The notes beneath the pieces are model-generated. The model did not search any database. It was given only the letters and a program-made list of their open reading frames with translations, and had not been told where the DNA came from. Shown one piece after another: positions 44,338 to 54,615 of a stretch of DNA of 64,000 nt. The position numbers were made by a program, and so were the translations under genes. Where the stretch lies: positions 310,001-374,000 of the forward strand of contig AAUX01000001.1 of the NCBI GenBank assembly GCA_000168995.1. Reading direction: 5' to 3'. The first letter of the stretch is position 1. Each line of letters starts with the position of its first letter. The stretch is from Methylophilales bacterium HTCC2181 (GTDB lineage Bacteria; Pseudomonadota; Gammaproteobacteria; Burkholderiales; Methylophilaceae).

Positions 44338-45709
44338 AGTCCGCTAACCTTGATCGTTCCCCACGCATTAGCGTGACATGGCCATTATGACCCCATCCTT
44401 TAAACCGATCGACAACATAAGTTAAGCCTGAGCTTCCCTCAGTCAAGTAAGGCGTATCGATTTGTGCAATATTTCCTAAGCAAACTACTTTAGTTCCTGG
44501 GCCTGCTCGGGTAATAAGGGTTTTCATTTGCTTAGGAGTTAAATTTTGTGCCTCATCAATGATAAGAAATTTTTTAAGAAACGTTCGACCCCGCATGAAG
44601 TTCAACGATTTAATCTTGATACGTGACTGAATAAGATCTTGCGTTGCCGCTCTTCCCCAGGCGCCAGCCTCGTCGTCGGATTTATTAAGGACATCAAGGT
44701 TATCCTCTAAGGCACCCATCCATGGGGCCATTTTTTCTTCTTCTGTACCAGGAAGAAAGCCGATATCTTCTCCGACAGAAATAGTAACCCGAGTCATAAT
44801 AATCTCGCTATAAATTTTCTTATCAAGTACTTGTTCAAGTGCGGCAGCTAAGGTTAGTAAGGTTTTTCCAGTTCCTGCCTGACCTAACAATGTGACAAAG
44901 TCGACATTAGGGTCGAGCAGAAGGTTTAGCGCAAAGTTCTGTTCTTTGTTTCGCGAATTAATGCCCCAAACATTAGACTTACTCAAAGTGAAGTCTTGAA
45001 CAATTTGAAGGGTTGCACTATCTCCCTCTATTTTCTTAACAATTGCATGAAAAGGTTTGTCATAGTCATAAAAAACAAATTCATTAATAAGAAAATCACT
45101 GCATAAGGGACCGGTGAGCTTATAAAACATTCGCCCTTCCTCTTGCCATGATTCCATTGCCTTACTATGCTTTTCCCAGAAGTCTTCTGGGAGCTCTTTA
45201 TACCCTGAATACAATAACTCAGTGTCACCCATAACCTTATCGTTAAAGTAATCTTGAACAACAATACCCAGCGCACGCCCTTTAATCCGAATATTAATAT
45301 CCTTGGAAACTAAAATCACCTCTCGTTTTGGGAGTTTCTTTTTTAAATTAAGCACGATATTTAAAATTTGATTGTCTGCAATACTCCCTGCAAGCATTGG
45401 TAATTCAAAGTCGACTGGATCGGTTTGTAAGAATAAGCTGCCAGATACGTGGGGATTAGTTGCGGAGCTTAAAGGGCACCCATTGGCGATATCGATCGTA
45501 GAGTCACCCATAATTTCTTCAAGATAGCGACTCGTTTGTCGAGCATTCCTAGAAACCTCTGAGACCCCTTTTTTATTGTTATCTAATTCTTCCAGAGTAA
45601 TCATTGGAAGATAGATATCATGCTCTTCAAATCGGAATAGGCAGGATGGATCATGGAGTAGTACGTTTGTGTCGAGCACAAAAAACTTTGCAGTATTATT
45701 TTTCGCCAT
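44318..45709 (-). CDS. PIN-PhoH family ATPase
   Basis: 463 residues. An N-terminal PIN nuclease domain starts FVLDTNVLLHDP (Asp13) and continues with the acidic residues of MITLEELDNNKK. The C-terminal PhoH ATPase has Walker A GQAGTGKTLL and Walker B KFLIIDEAQNLTP. PIN-PhoH fusions are RNA helicase/nucleases in some bacteria. The physiological role is unknown. Start is ATG 45709. Confidence 0.93.
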   Translation of the reverse strand: MAKNNTAKFFVLDTNVLLHDPSCLFRFEEHDIYLPMITLEELDNNKKGVSEVSRNARQTSRYLEEIMGDSTIDIANGCPLSSATNPHVSGSLFLQTDPVDFELPMLAGSIADNQILNIVLNLKKKLPKREVILVSKDINIRIKGRALGIVVQDYFNDKVMGDTELLYSGYKELPEDFWEKHSKAMESWQEEGRMFYKLTGPLCSDFLINEFVFYDYDKPFHAIVKKIEGDSATLQIVQDFTLSKSNVWGINSRNKEQNFALNLLLDPNVDFVTLLGQAGTGKTLLTLAAALEQVLDKKIYSEIIMTRVTISVGEDIGFLPGTEEEKMAPWMGALEDNLDVLNKSDDEAGAWGRAATQDLIQSRIKIKSLNFMRGRTFLKKFLIIDEAQNLTPKQMKTLITRAGPGTKVVCLGNIAQIDTPYLTEGSSGLTYVVDRFKGWGHNGHVTLMRGERSRLADYATETL

Positions 45710-45730
45710 AGAGTTTATATTATGCAGAGG

Positions 45731-46195
45731 TTAGTTATTTAGGATCTCTAGTATCTCTTGAACATGGCCAGCAACTTTTACGCCACGCCATTCATGAGAT
45801 AATTTACCATCCGGATCGATAAGGAATGTACTTCTTTCCACCCCCCTGACTTGTTTACCGTACATATTTTTCATTTTTATTACATCAAATAGGTTGCACG
45901 CGATTTCGTCTGGATCACTTAGTAGCTGAAAAGGAAAGCTATACTTAGCTTTAAAGTTCTCATGGGATTTAACAGAGTCTCTGGACACACCAAAAATTTC
46001 CGTATTGAGCTTCTGAAAAGCGCTGTAATTATCGGTAAAATCGATGCCTTCGTTAGTGCATCCTGGAGTCGAATCTTTTGGGTAAAAGTAAATAATAATA
46101 TTCTTGCCTGCATAGTCACTTAAGGAAAAAGTAGCGTCTCCTGTTGCTTGAAGTGAAAAGTCTGGCACTTTGTTATCTATGGTAACTTGAGTCAT
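45731..46195 (-). CDS. bcp: Thioredoxin-dependent thiol peroxidase (Bcp/PrxQ)
   Basis: About 154 residues from ATG 46195 (ATG 46207 adds four). The peroxidatic cysteine is Cys46 in STPGCTNEG. E. coli Bcp has a second cysteine five residues later; here that position is Ile/Gly (NEGIDF), so the resolving cysteine is absent or elsewhere. It reduces peroxides in the cytoplasm. It lies 21 bp upstream of the PhoH gene on the same strand. Confidence 0.92.
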   Translation of the reverse strand: MTQVTIDNKVPDFSLQATGDATFSLSDYAGKNIIIYFYPKDSTPGCTNEGIDFTDNYSAFQKLNTEIFGVSRDSVKSHENFKAKYSFPFQLLSDPDEIACNLFDVIKMKNMYGKQVRGVERSTFLIDPDGKLSHEWRGVKVAGHVQEILEILNN

Positions 46196-46256
46196 TTTTA
46201 TTTGCATTTCCTAATATTTAATCTTCGTTAATTATACCTATATTTCCTAGAGCTTA

Positions 46257-47528
46257 TTACACTATCCCTTCCATATACTGGACATCTACCAGATCTCCTG
46301 GTTCAACTGTTTTATGCTGCATCTCAAGAATAATAAAGCAATTAGCCTCACTCATAGAGCTTAAAATCCCCGATCCTTGACTTCGGGTCGGAGTTACGGT
46401 CAAGTTATCTTGATCGTGAGTTAGAATCGCTCGTTGGAATTCCATTCGACCGGGTTTTTTAGTAATAGTGGTGGTACATTTTGCCTTAAACTTTGGAGGA
46501 GGGGTATAGCCTTGCTCTCCCATTAATAAACGAATAGCGGGTTGAACCATTTGATAAAAAGTTACCATTGCTGAAACGGGATTTCCTGGTAGCCCAAAGT
46601 AATGTGCTTCATTGATTGTTCCATAGGCTAAAGGACGGCCTGGTTTAATCGCTAATTTCCAAAAAAGAATTTTCCCTATTTCACTAAGCACCTCTTTCAT
46701 AAAGTCTGCTTTACCGACAGAAACTCCACCCGAAGTAATAATCACGTCAGCTTTTTGTGACGCAAGCAATAAAGCCTTTCTAATTAATTTTTTATCATCA
46801 GGAATATTGTGTAGATCTATTTTTTCTATAGAGGGTGCTTGAAGCATGGCTCCAATAGTGTAGTGGTTGCTATCATAAACCTGACCCTTTTTAAGTATAT
46901 TACCAACCTTAACCACCTCATCTCCTGTTGAGAAGTATGCCACCCTGAGCTTCTTAAATACCTCAATCTTCGCAATTCCTAATGAGGCCAAAAGTCCAAT
47001 TTCCGCTGGACGAATAAATTTCCCTGACTTTAATATGACCTGCCCTTTAGAGATATCCTCACCCATTTTTCTGATGTTGGCGTCAATTTTGGGTAATGTT
47101 TTAATATGAATAGAGCTGCCATCAATATCTATTAATTCAATTGGCACCACAGCACTGGCCCCTCGAGGTATTTTACCCCCAGTCATGATTTCCAATGCCT
47201 CTCCTGGCTCTATCTGAAAATCCTCTAAAGACCCAGCAAAAGCCGAGCCGACGACCTCAAATGTTGTACTGCTATTTTTGCTAAAACAAATAGCGTAGCC
47301 ATCCATCGCAGAATTATCATAATTTGGCACATCGGAAAAAGATTGGATATCTTTTGCAATAACTCGTCCTAAAGCATCTTCAATGGGAAGAGTTTCATTT
47401 TGCTTTAGCGGAGCTAAGAATTGCGCAATCCAATCTTGAGCACTATAAAAGTCCATAGCATTCGGGTCATAGTCACTTAAACAACCAGGATCGGTTGCAA
47501 GATCAGTAAGGGAAATATTTTTTGTCAT
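46257..47528 (-). CDS. moeA: Molybdopterin molybdenumtransferase MoeA
   Basis: 423 residues. The MoeA features NYDNSAMDGYA, MTGGKIPRGASAVVPIE, the STGDEV loop and TSGGVSVGKADF are all visible. MoeA inserts molybdate into the adenylated molybdopterin. Overlaps mobB by 4 bp. It belongs to the four-gene - strand Moco run opposite the formate dehydrogenase operon. Confidence 0.97.
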   Translation of the reverse strand: MTKNISLTDLATDPGCLSDYDPNAMDFYSAQDWIAQFLAPLKQNETLPIEDALGRVIAKDIQSFSDVPNYDNSAMDGYAICFSKNSSTTFEVVGSAFAGSLEDFQIEPGEALEIMTGGKIPRGASAVVPIELIDIDGSSIHIKTLPKIDANIRKMGEDISKGQVILKSGKFIRPAEIGLLASLGIAKIEVFKKLRVAYFSTGDEVVKVGNILKKGQVYDSNHYTIGAMLQAPSIEKIDLHNIPDDKKLIRKALLLASQKADVIITSGGVSVGKADFMKEVLSEIGKILFWKLAIKPGRPLAYGTINEAHYFGLPGNPVSAMVTFYQMVQPAIRLLMGEQGYTPPPKFKAKCTTTITKKPGRMEFQRAILTHDQDNLTVTPTRSQGSGILSSMSEANCFIILEMQHKTVEPGDLVDVQYMEGIV

Positions 47529-48037
47529 GTGCTCTCTAATGTCGTGATAATAAATTGTGTTAGCGTATCTATGTCATTAATGTTAATAATCGGTATAGGA
47601 GCGGTAAAAGATTCATCAGTGAGTACAGCAACAATATTAGGGTCAGTTAAATAGAGCTTTTCACTGGAGTGTTCTTTTCGAAATACTTCAATTTTTTTAT
47701 AATGTGAGCTTCTTAATCCTTCAATCAGAATGACATCGACACTCTTATCCATCCTCTCAATTAATGACTCAAAAGAAGGAGCACTCCCTTTGTTCTCGGT
47801 AATTAAAGCAGACCTTTCATCATTCATTATTAGGGTTTGGAAAGCGCCAGACTTTCTAAGGCGATAGCTATCTTTTCCGGGATAGTCGATCTCAAAATTA
47901 TGATGACCATGCTTAACCACCGAAACTCTTAAATTTTCTTTAATTAACATCGGTATTAATTTTTCTAATAAGGTAGTCTTACCAGATCCGCTGGAGGATG
48001 CCGTCACACCCAATATAAATGGCTCCTTATGCTTCAT
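47525..48037 (-). CDS. mobB: Molybdopterin-guanine dinucleotide biosynthesis adaptor MobB
   Basis: 170 residues. Walker A is GVTASSSGSGKTTLLEKL near the N-terminus; KHGHHNFEIDYPGKDSYRLRKSGA is the MobB signature. It is a GTP-binding partner of MobA in forming MGD. The start overlaps mobA by 11 bp. Confidence 0.94.
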   Translation of the reverse strand: MKHKEPFILGVTASSSGSGKTTLLEKLIPMLIKENLRVSVVKHGHHNFEIDYPGKDSYRLRKSGAFQTLIMNDERSALITENKGSAPSFESLIERMDKSVDVILIEGLRSSHYKKIEVFRKEHSSEKLYLTDPNIVAVLTDESFTAPIPIININDIDTLTQFIITTLEST

Positions 48038-48593
48038 CTTGGTAATTTTTTAATTCTTCTTGATCGTTTATATTAGCAAAACCCACCTCATCATGGAAAA
48101 TAATTTCTTTGTAATGATTAGATTTAACCCAGCTCATCAATTTATAATTTTTTGAAGTAATGAATGGATCAATGCTTTTCCTTACGGAACGATGGCACAA
48201 CATAAAAGTTGGCTGTAGATTACCATGAACCAAGGGTATAAAAATGTTAAAGCCTTCCTTCCCAATGCCCGAAGAGAGTTTATCCACCAGGTTTTCCGGC
48301 AGACTTGGGCAGTCCGTAGGGCAGAACTGTACCCAGTCTGTTCGCACATTTTTTAGTCCAGAATAAATCCCTGATAAAGGCCCTATTTTTTCTTGTATAT
48401 CATCAGGGAATTGAACGTCTGACGGGTAGCCTTTTATTATTTCGTTAGTGCTTATCCATACCTTATTTACTTGAGGGCTAACTCTTTCATACACATGATC
48501 GATAAGCTTTTTCCCATTTAGCTTCACCAATGACTTATTCGCTTTCATGCGTGTGGATAAGCCACCCGCCAAAATAACTGCATCAATATCCAC
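48027..48593 (-). CDS. mobA: Molybdenum cofactor guanylyltransferase MobA
   Basis: 188 residues. Nucleotidyltransferase motif LAGGLSTRMKANKSLVKLNGK at the N-terminus, FPDDIQEKIGPLSGIYSGL and FCPTDCPSLPENL are typical of MobA. It adds GMP to Mo-molybdopterin, producing the bis-MGD form that FdsA needs. It lies between mobB and moaA. Confidence 0.95.
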   Translation of the reverse strand: MDIDAVILAGGLSTRMKANKSLVKLNGKKLIDHVYERVSPQVNKVWISTNEIIKGYPSDVQFPDDIQEKIGPLSGIYSGLKNVRTDWVQFCPTDCPSLPENLVDKLSSGIGKEGFNIFIPLVHGNLQPTFMLCHRSVRKSIDPFITSKNYKLMSWVKSNHYKEIIFHDEVGFANINDQEELKNYQDEA

Positions 48594-48599
48594 TCTTTA

Positions 48600-49592
48600 T
48601 TAACCGCCGGTATGAGACATAAACCTGACAACGGCAGGCCTGCTTTGTTTGAGGTCAAAGTCGTGTGAAATGGGCTTAATTTTCATGCTAGCAATAATTG
48701 CTTCCTTGATAGGCTGATCATTATCTGGGTGATCTCTTAATAAAGGCAATAACTCAATTTTTTCTTCTTGACCTAAACATAAAAAAAGCTCTCCCTTACA
48801 GCTTATTCTTACCCGATTACAATCCTCGCAAAAATTATGACTATGAGGTGATATTAATCCTATTCGTGTTTTCGTTCCATCAATTTGCCAGTAATTTGAG
48901 GGCCCCCCCGTCGTCATTGAAATCTTACTTATACTATATTTACCCTTTATTTTTTCCAGTACATCTTTGTTGCTTATGGCTGTAATTTTCCTCTCAAAAT
49001 CTGTTTCTCCTAGAGGCATCTCCTCAATAAAGGAGATATCGAGATCATGCTCAATTGCATAATTAATAAGGTCGAACTGTTCATGGTCATTAATGCCTCT
49101 CATAAGAACGGTATTGAGTTTAATCTTTTCAAACCCAACACTAATGGCATGCTCTATGCCTTCAAGTACATTCTCTAATACACCTATTCTTGTCATTTTT
49201 TTAAATGTTGTCGGGTTGAGGCTGTCCAAACTCACATTAATCCTTTTGACCCCCGATTCCTTAAGCATAGACGCTTTTTTCTTTAATTGACTAGCATTCG
49301 TGGTGAGTGTTAGCTCTTTTAGCTGTGTTTTTTTCGATAGGCTAGAAAAAAGGGAGTCTATATTCTTGCGTACAAGGGGCTCTCCTCCGGTAATCCTGAT
49401 TTTTTCAACACCAAGACTGATAAAAATTGAAGCAATACGATCAAGCTCTTCAAGGGATAGTAACTCCGTTTTAGGGAGAAATTCCATCTTTTCGGCCATG
49501 CAGTAAACACATCTGAAGTCACAGCGATCGGTAACGGAGATACGAATATAATTTATCGTGCGATTGAACTGATCAATGAGCTGGCTTGTCAT
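48600..49592 (-). CDS. moaA: GTP 3',8-cyclase MoaA
   Basis: 330 residues. Radical SAM cysteines are Cys24, Cys28 and Cys31 (DRCDFRCVYCMAE); the second cluster cysteines are in CEDCNRVRISCKGELFLC. The C-terminal GG (TGG, residues 329-330) needed for activity is present. It performs the first step of molybdopterin synthesis. It is divergent from fdsG with a 103-bp gap. Confidence 0.97.
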   Translation of the reverse strand: MTSQLIDQFNRTINYIRISVTDRCDFRCVYCMAEKMEFLPKTELLSLEELDRIASIFISLGVEKIRITGGEPLVRKNIDSLFSSLSKKTQLKELTLTTNASQLKKKASMLKESGVKRINVSLDSLNPTTFKKMTRIGVLENVLEGIEHAISVGFEKIKLNTVLMRGINDHEQFDLINYAIEHDLDISFIEEMPLGETDFERKITAISNKDVLEKIKGKYSISKISMTTGGPSNYWQIDGTKTRIGLISPHSHNFCEDCNRVRISCKGELFLCLGQEEKIELLPLLRDHPDNDQPIKEAIIASMKIKPISHDFDLKQSRPAVVRFMSHTGG

Positions 49593-49624
49593 ATTGAATG
49601 GTAAGACTATTAATTTGTTTTAAT

Positions 49625-49664
49625 TGTAACAACTATGTTACACCTTATAAAGTTTAAGTATAAT
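49625..49664. promoter_or_regulatory. Inverted repeat and promoter between moaA and fdsG
   Basis: TGTAACA-N4-TGTTACA (49625-49642) is a perfect 7-bp inverted repeat. TATAAT (49659-49664) lies 17 bp after its right arm, so the repeat covers the -35 position of the fds operon. It could coordinate fds and moa expression. Confidence 0.6.
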
Positions 49665-49695
49665 AACGGGCATATTTAATCAAAATTTAATTTTA

Positions 49696-50169
49696 ATGAA
49701 TTTATCAGAGACACAGCGCATTACTATCGAAAAGCACGTTGAGACCTTCTTAACGAAGCCTGGTGCATTATTACCATTGATGCATGCCATCCAAGATAGT
49801 CTTGGCTATATCCCGGAAGACTCCTACCCAATCATTTCTTCTGCTTACAATCTGTCTATCGCAGAGATTCATGGGTTCGTTACTTTTTACCATCATTTTA
49901 GAACCAGCCCTTCAGGAAAGAATATTTTACAGGTTTGTCGCGCTGAATCATGTCAGTCGATGGGTTCTGAAAGCATTGAAAACTACTGCAAAAAAGTTCT
50001 TGGGGTAGATTACCACGAGACCTCAAAAGATGGCGTCATAACTCTTGAACCCGTTTATTGTTTAGGTAATTGTGCTTGCTCGCCTTCGGTAATGATGAAT
50101 GATAAGGTCATTGGGCGAGTAACACCTGAAAAAATAGACAATATAATTAAGGCAGTAAAACAATCATGA
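49696..50169 (+). CDS. fdsG: NAD-dependent formate dehydrogenase gamma subunit FdsG
   Basis: 157 residues of the NuoE-type thioredoxin-like [2Fe-2S] fold. The four cysteines are in [11 protein letters not shown] and CLGNCACSP. FdsG carries electrons between FdsA and the FMN of FdsB. ATG 49696 is followed by the normal N-terminus. It overlaps fdsB by 4 bp. Confidence 0.94.
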   Translation: MNLSETQRITIEKHVETFLTKPGALLPLMHAIQDSLGYIPEDSYPIISSAYNLSIAEIHGFVTFYHHFRTSPSGKNILQVCRAESCQSMGSESIENYCKKVLGVDYHETSKDGVITLEPVYCLGNCACSPSVMMNDKVIGRVTPEKIDNIIKAVKQS

Positions 50170-51713
50170 CTTATAAAATTTATATACCTATTGATTCAAC
50201 GGCTTTATCTTTAGGAGCGAATGATGTTTTTTATGCCATTACTGCCGAAGCTAAAAAAAGAAAGATTGATTTAACCGTTATTCGTAATGGTTCTCGAGGA
50301 TTATTTTGGCTTGAGCCCCTCGTTGAAGTAGAAACAAAGAGTGGCAGAGTAGCATTTGGCCCAGTCACTACTAACGATGTAGAAAAATTATTTGACCAAG
50401 AGTTTTACTTAGGCAAGGAAGGTGTATTATTCCTAGGACTAACTGATGACCTACACTGGTTAAAAAATCAGGAACGTCTCACCTTTGCCCGCGTTGGCAT
50501 AACAGATCCGCTTGATATAAATGATTATGAAAAGCATGCTGGGTTTAATGGTTTAAGAAAAGCTATCGAGTTAGAGCCACAGCTTATTGTTAATGAAGTG
50601 ACTGACTCGGGTCTACGCGGAAGAGGAGGAGCTGCCTTTCCAACAGGAATAAAATGGCAGACTGTCTTAAATACTCCTTCTAAAACTAAGTACATAGTTT
50701 GTAATGCAGATGAGGGAGACTCAGGAACCTTCTCAGACAGAATGATCATGGAGAATGATCCTTTTGTCCTTATAGAAGGAATGATTATTGCCGGTATGGC
50801 AGTAGGAGCTGAGTATGGTTACATTTATCTTCGCTCAGAATATCCTGATGCTCAAGAAGTTCTTAACAAAGCTATAAACATTGCGAAAGAAAAAGGATTC
50901 CTAGGAAACAATATACTAAGTTCTGGTTACAATTTTGATCTTGAGGTAACAAGGGCTGCAGGGGCTTATATTTGTGGCGAAGAGACCTCTTTGCTGGAAA
51001 GCTTGGAAGGAAAAAGGGGTATGGTGAGATATAAACCACCACTGCCAGCTATCGAAGGCTTGTATGGAAAGCCGACTGCTGTAAACAATGTCATTACTTT
51101 GGCAACTGTGCCTATTATTATGGATAAAGGCGCCTCATTTTATGCTGATTTTGGCATGGGCCGGTCAAAAGGTACGCTCCCTATTCAGCTTGCAGGTAAT
51201 CTTAAACAAACGGGTTTAATTGAAAAGGCATTTGGTATATCCCTTAGAGAGCTTTTGTATGATTTTGGGGGTGGTTCGTTTACAGGGAACCCAATAAAAG
51301 CTGTTCAAGTAGGTGGCCCCTTAGGCGCATTTTTGCCAGAAGGTCAATTCGATACGCCTTTAGATTATGAAAAATTTTCAGAAATTAATGCGGTGGTTGG
51401 ACATGGAGGAATTGTTGCTTTTGATGACACGACTGATATGGCGAAAATGGCTAGGTATTCCTTTGAGTTTTGCGCAATAGAGTCTTGCGGAAAATGTACT
51501 CCTTGTAGGATTGGCTCAACAAGAGGTATGGAAGTAATTGATAAGATTAAGGGTGGAATTGATCAAGATAAAAATGAAAAGCTTTTGAGAGATCTTGGTG
51601 AAACAATGGTAAATGGCTCATTATGTGCTATGGGAGGGATGACGCCTTTTCCAGTAATCAGTGCTTTAAACTTTTTCCCAAAAGACTTTGGTCTTGAAAA
51701 GAAGAAAGCATGA
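50166..51713 (+). CDS. fdsB: NAD-dependent formate dehydrogenase beta subunit FdsB
   Basis: 515 residues with an N-terminal thioredoxin-like part, then the NuoF-type module: [16 protein letters not shown] binds FMN/NADH, and [16 protein letters not shown] holds the [4Fe-4S] cysteines. It transfers electrons to NAD+ in the cytoplasm. Middle gene of fdsGBA. Confidence 0.96.
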   Translation: MTYKIYIPIDSTALSLGANDVFYAITAEAKKRKIDLTVIRNGSRGLFWLEPLVEVETKSGRVAFGPVTTNDVEKLFDQEFYLGKEGVLFLGLTDDLHWLKNQERLTFARVGITDPLDINDYEKHAGFNGLRKAIELEPQLIVNEVTDSGLRGRGGAAFPTGIKWQTVLNTPSKTKYIVCNADEGDSGTFSDRMIMENDPFVLIEGMIIAGMAVGAEYGYIYLRSEYPDAQEVLNKAINIAKEKGFLGNNILSSGYNFDLEVTRAAGAYICGEETSLLESLEGKRGMVRYKPPLPAIEGLYGKPTAVNNVITLATVPIIMDKGASFYADFGMGRSKGTLPIQLAGNLKQTGLIEKAFGISLRELLYDFGGGSFTGNPIKAVQVGGPLGAFLPEGQFDTPLDYEKFSEINAVVGHGGIVAFDDTTDMAKMARYSFEFCAIESCGKCTPCRIGSTRGMEVIDKIKGGIDQDKNEKLLRDLGETMVNGSLCAMGGMTPFPVISALNFFPKDFGLEKKKA

Positions 51714-51763
51714 GCTTAAACTTAATGACTTAATAAGAATAACAACTTAGAGTATTTAAACTT

Positions 51764-54607
51764 ATGGATGACACTAAAGATTTCGGAACCCCAAAAAAAA
51801 CCGCTGATAAAACGGTTAACCTAACCATTGATGGTTTTGATATTTCTGTACCTGAAGGGACCTCTATTATGCGAGCGGCTTCGGAAGCAGGAATAAGTGT
51901 CCCGAAATTATGCGCAACAGATAGCGTAGATCCTTTTGGGTCATGCCGACTATGCCTCGTCGAGATCGATGGGAGAAGAGGTTACCCGGCTTCATGTACA
52001 ACACCAGTAGCTGAGGGCATTCAAGTTAAAACCCAAACACCAAAATTGGAAGACTTGCGACGTGGTGTTATGGAGCTTTATATTTCCGACCATCCATTAG
52101 ATTGTTTAACATGTGCAACCAATGGTGACTGTGAGCTTCAAGATATGGCGGGTGCTGTTGGATTAAGAGATGTTCGCTACGGATATGAAGGTAAAAACCA
52201 TCTAGATTCTGCGAAAGATGAAAGCAATCCATATTTCACTTTTGACCCTTCAAAATGTATCGTTTGCTCTCGATGCGTTCGAGCCTGTGAGGAAGTTCAA
52301 GGAACCTTTGCGCTAACTATCGATGGGAGGGGTTTTGACTCCAAGGTATCGGCTGGAAATAAAGACTTTATAGATTCCGAATGCGTATCATGTGGTGCCT
52401 GTGTTCAAGCATGCCCAACAGCAACTTTGATCGAAAATTCTATTATTGACAATGGAGTTCCTGATCGATCTGTAACAACTACTTGCGCTTATTGTGGTGT
52501 CGGTTGCTCATTTAATGCTGAAATACAGGGGGATAAAGTAGTTAGAATGACTCCAAATAAAGATGGCGGAGCTAATCACGGACACTCATGCGTAAAAGGA
52601 AGGTTTGCTTGGGGATATACTACACATAAAGACAGAATTACTACTCCAATGATCCGAAAAAGTATCAAGGATCCTTGGAAAAAAGTTAGCTGGGATGAAG
52701 CGATAGCCTATTCTGCCTCGGAGATAAAACGAATCCAAAAGAAATATGGTGGTGATTCAGTTGGCGCTATATCTTCTTCAAGATGCACTAATGAAGAGGT
52801 GTACGTTGTGCAAAAATTAGTGCGAGCTGCTTTTGGTAATAACAACATTGATACTTGCGCCCGAGTTTGCCATTCACCAACTGGCTACGGATTGAAACAA
52901 ACTATTGGAGAATCTGCTGGTACTCAAACATTTGATTCCGTTATGGAGTCTGATGTCATTATGATTATCGGAGCAAACCCTACTGATGGACACCCAGTTT
53001 TTGCATCACAGATGAAGCGGCGATTGAGGGAAGGAGCAAAATTAATTATTGTTGACCCGCGTGAAATTGATCTCGTAAAAAAATCTGTTCATATTAAAGC
53101 TGACTACCACCTCAAACTGAAGCCTGGCTCAAATGTAGCCACCATTAATGCTTTATCACATGTGATTGTTGCTGAGGGTTTGGTGGATGAGGAATTTGTA
53201 AAAGAAAGATGTGAAATTGAATCATTTAATTTATGGAAAGAGTTTGTTGCACTCGAAAAAAATTCACCTGAGGCCTTAGAAGGGGATACCGGTATACCTG
53301 CCAATATTGTTCGTGATGCAGCCAGGCTTTTTGCGACTGAACCTAACGGAGCAATTTATTATGGACTTGGAGTAACAGAGCATAGCCAAGGATCAACTAT
53401 GGTTATGGCTATCGCTAATCTAGCTATGGCAACAGGAAATGTTGGTCGTGAGGGTGTTGGTATAAATCCATTACGAGGTCAAAATAACGTTCAGGGCGCA
53501 TGCGATATGGGGTCGTTCCCTCATGAGTTTCCTGGATATAGACACGTATCCGACACAACCACTCGAACCACATTGGAAGACGCATGGAATGTTAAGCTCC
53601 AAGGTGAGCCTGGTTTGCGAATCCCTAATATGCTTGATGAAGCAATATCAGGAAAATTTAAAGCCCTTTATTGTGAAGGCGAAGATATTGCTCAATCAGA
53701 TCCTAATACTCAGCATGTTACCCATGCGCTTGAGTCAATGGAGTGCGTTATTGTTCAAGATCTCTTTCTGAATGAGACCGCAATGTATGCGCACGTCTTC
53801 TTACCTGGATCATCATTTTTAGAGAAAAATGGAACATTTACCAATGCAGAGAGAAGAATTTCTCCAGTAAGAAAAGTAATGCAGCCTAAAAACGGTTATG
53901 AGGACTGGGAGATCACAGCGATGCTTTCTAATGCGCTTGGATATCCAATGAATTATAAGCATGCCAGCGAGATCATGGATGAGGTTGCAAGCTTAACCCC
54001 AACGTTCAAAGGTGTAAGCTTCAAAAAATTAGATGTACTGGGAAGTATTCAGTGGCCTTGTAACGATGAAAGCCCAGCAGGGACACCTACTATGCATATT
54101 GATGAATTTGTTCGAGGTAAAGGTAAGTTTTTCATTACCGAGTACGTGCCTACAACTGAAAAAGTTAATAACAAGTTTCCATTAATTATGACAACTGGTC
54201 GAATTTTGTCACAATATAATGTGGGGGCCCAAACAAGACGAACAAAGAATATTAAGTGGCATGACGAAGATGTAGTAGAGATTCATCCACACGATGCAGA
54301 AGAGCGAGGCATCATTGAAAGCGATTGGGTGGGAATCACAAGCAGAGCTGGAGAAACAGTATTGCGAGCAAAAATCACTGAAAGAGTTCAGCCTGGGGTT
54401 GTTTATACTACCTTTCATCACCCGGAATCAGGAGCGAACGTTATTACGACGGACAATACTGATTGGGCAACGAATTGCCCAGAATTTAAGGTAACGGCAG
54501 TTCAGCTAACCAAGGTTTCAGAATTGTCATCGTGGCAAAATAAATATAAAGACTTTAGTGAAAAACAAATAAATTTCGTAAAAAAAGACAATGCCAAGGT
54601 TAACTAG
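51764..54607 (+). CDS. fdsA: NAD-dependent formate dehydrogenase alpha subunit FdsA
   Basis: 947 residues. From the N-terminus: a [2Fe-2S] domain (CATDSVDPFGSCRLC), a NuoG-like His/Cys domain (LDCLTCATNGDCELQDM), two [4Fe-4S] sites (CIVCSRCVRAC and CVSCGACVQAC), the cofactor-proximal cluster (CAYCGVGCSF) and the bis-MGD catalytic domain. The active-site ligand is Cys369 followed by His370 (CARVCHSPTG), a cysteine rather than selenocysteine. It oxidises formate to CO2, the last step of methanol oxidation. Confidence 0.97.
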   Translation: MDDTKDFGTPKKTADKTVNLTIDGFDISVPEGTSIMRAASEAGISVPKLCATDSVDPFGSCRLCLVEIDGRRGYPASCTTPVAEGIQVKTQTPKLEDLRRGVMELYISDHPLDCLTCATNGDCELQDMAGAVGLRDVRYGYEGKNHLDSAKDESNPYFTFDPSKCIVCSRCVRACEEVQGTFALTIDGRGFDSKVSAGNKDFIDSECVSCGACVQACPTATLIENSIIDNGVPDRSVTTTCAYCGVGCSFNAEIQGDKVVRMTPNKDGGANHGHSCVKGRFAWGYTTHKDRITTPMIRKSIKDPWKKVSWDEAIAYSASEIKRIQKKYGGDSVGAISSSRCTNEEVYVVQKLVRAAFGNNNIDTCARVCHSPTGYGLKQTIGESAGTQTFDSVMESDVIMIIGANPTDGHPVFASQMKRRLREGAKLIIVDPREIDLVKKSVHIKADYHLKLKPGSNVATINALSHVIVAEGLVDEEFVKERCEIESFNLWKEFVALEKNSPEALEGDTGIPANIVRDAARLFATEPNGAIYYGLGVTEHSQGSTMVMAIANLAMATGNVGREGVGINPLRGQNNVQGACDMGSFPHEFPGYRHVSDTTTRTTLEDAWNVKLQGEPGLRIPNMLDEAISGKFKALYCEGEDIAQSDPNTQHVTHALESMECVIVQDLFLNETAMYAHVFLPGSSFLEKNGTFTNAERRISPVRKVMQPKNGYEDWEITAMLSNALGYPMNYKHASEIMDEVASLTPTFKGVSFKKLDVLGSIQWPCNDESPAGTPTMHIDEFVRGKGKFFITEYVPTTEKVNNKFPLIMTTGRILSQYNVGAQTRRTKNIKWHDEDVVEIHPHDAEERGIIESDWVGITSRAGETVLRAKITERVQPGVVYTTFHHPESGANVITTDNTDWATNCPEFKVTAVQLTKVSELSSWQNKYKDFSEKQINFVKKDNAKVN

Positions 54608-54615
54608 GTTATCGA

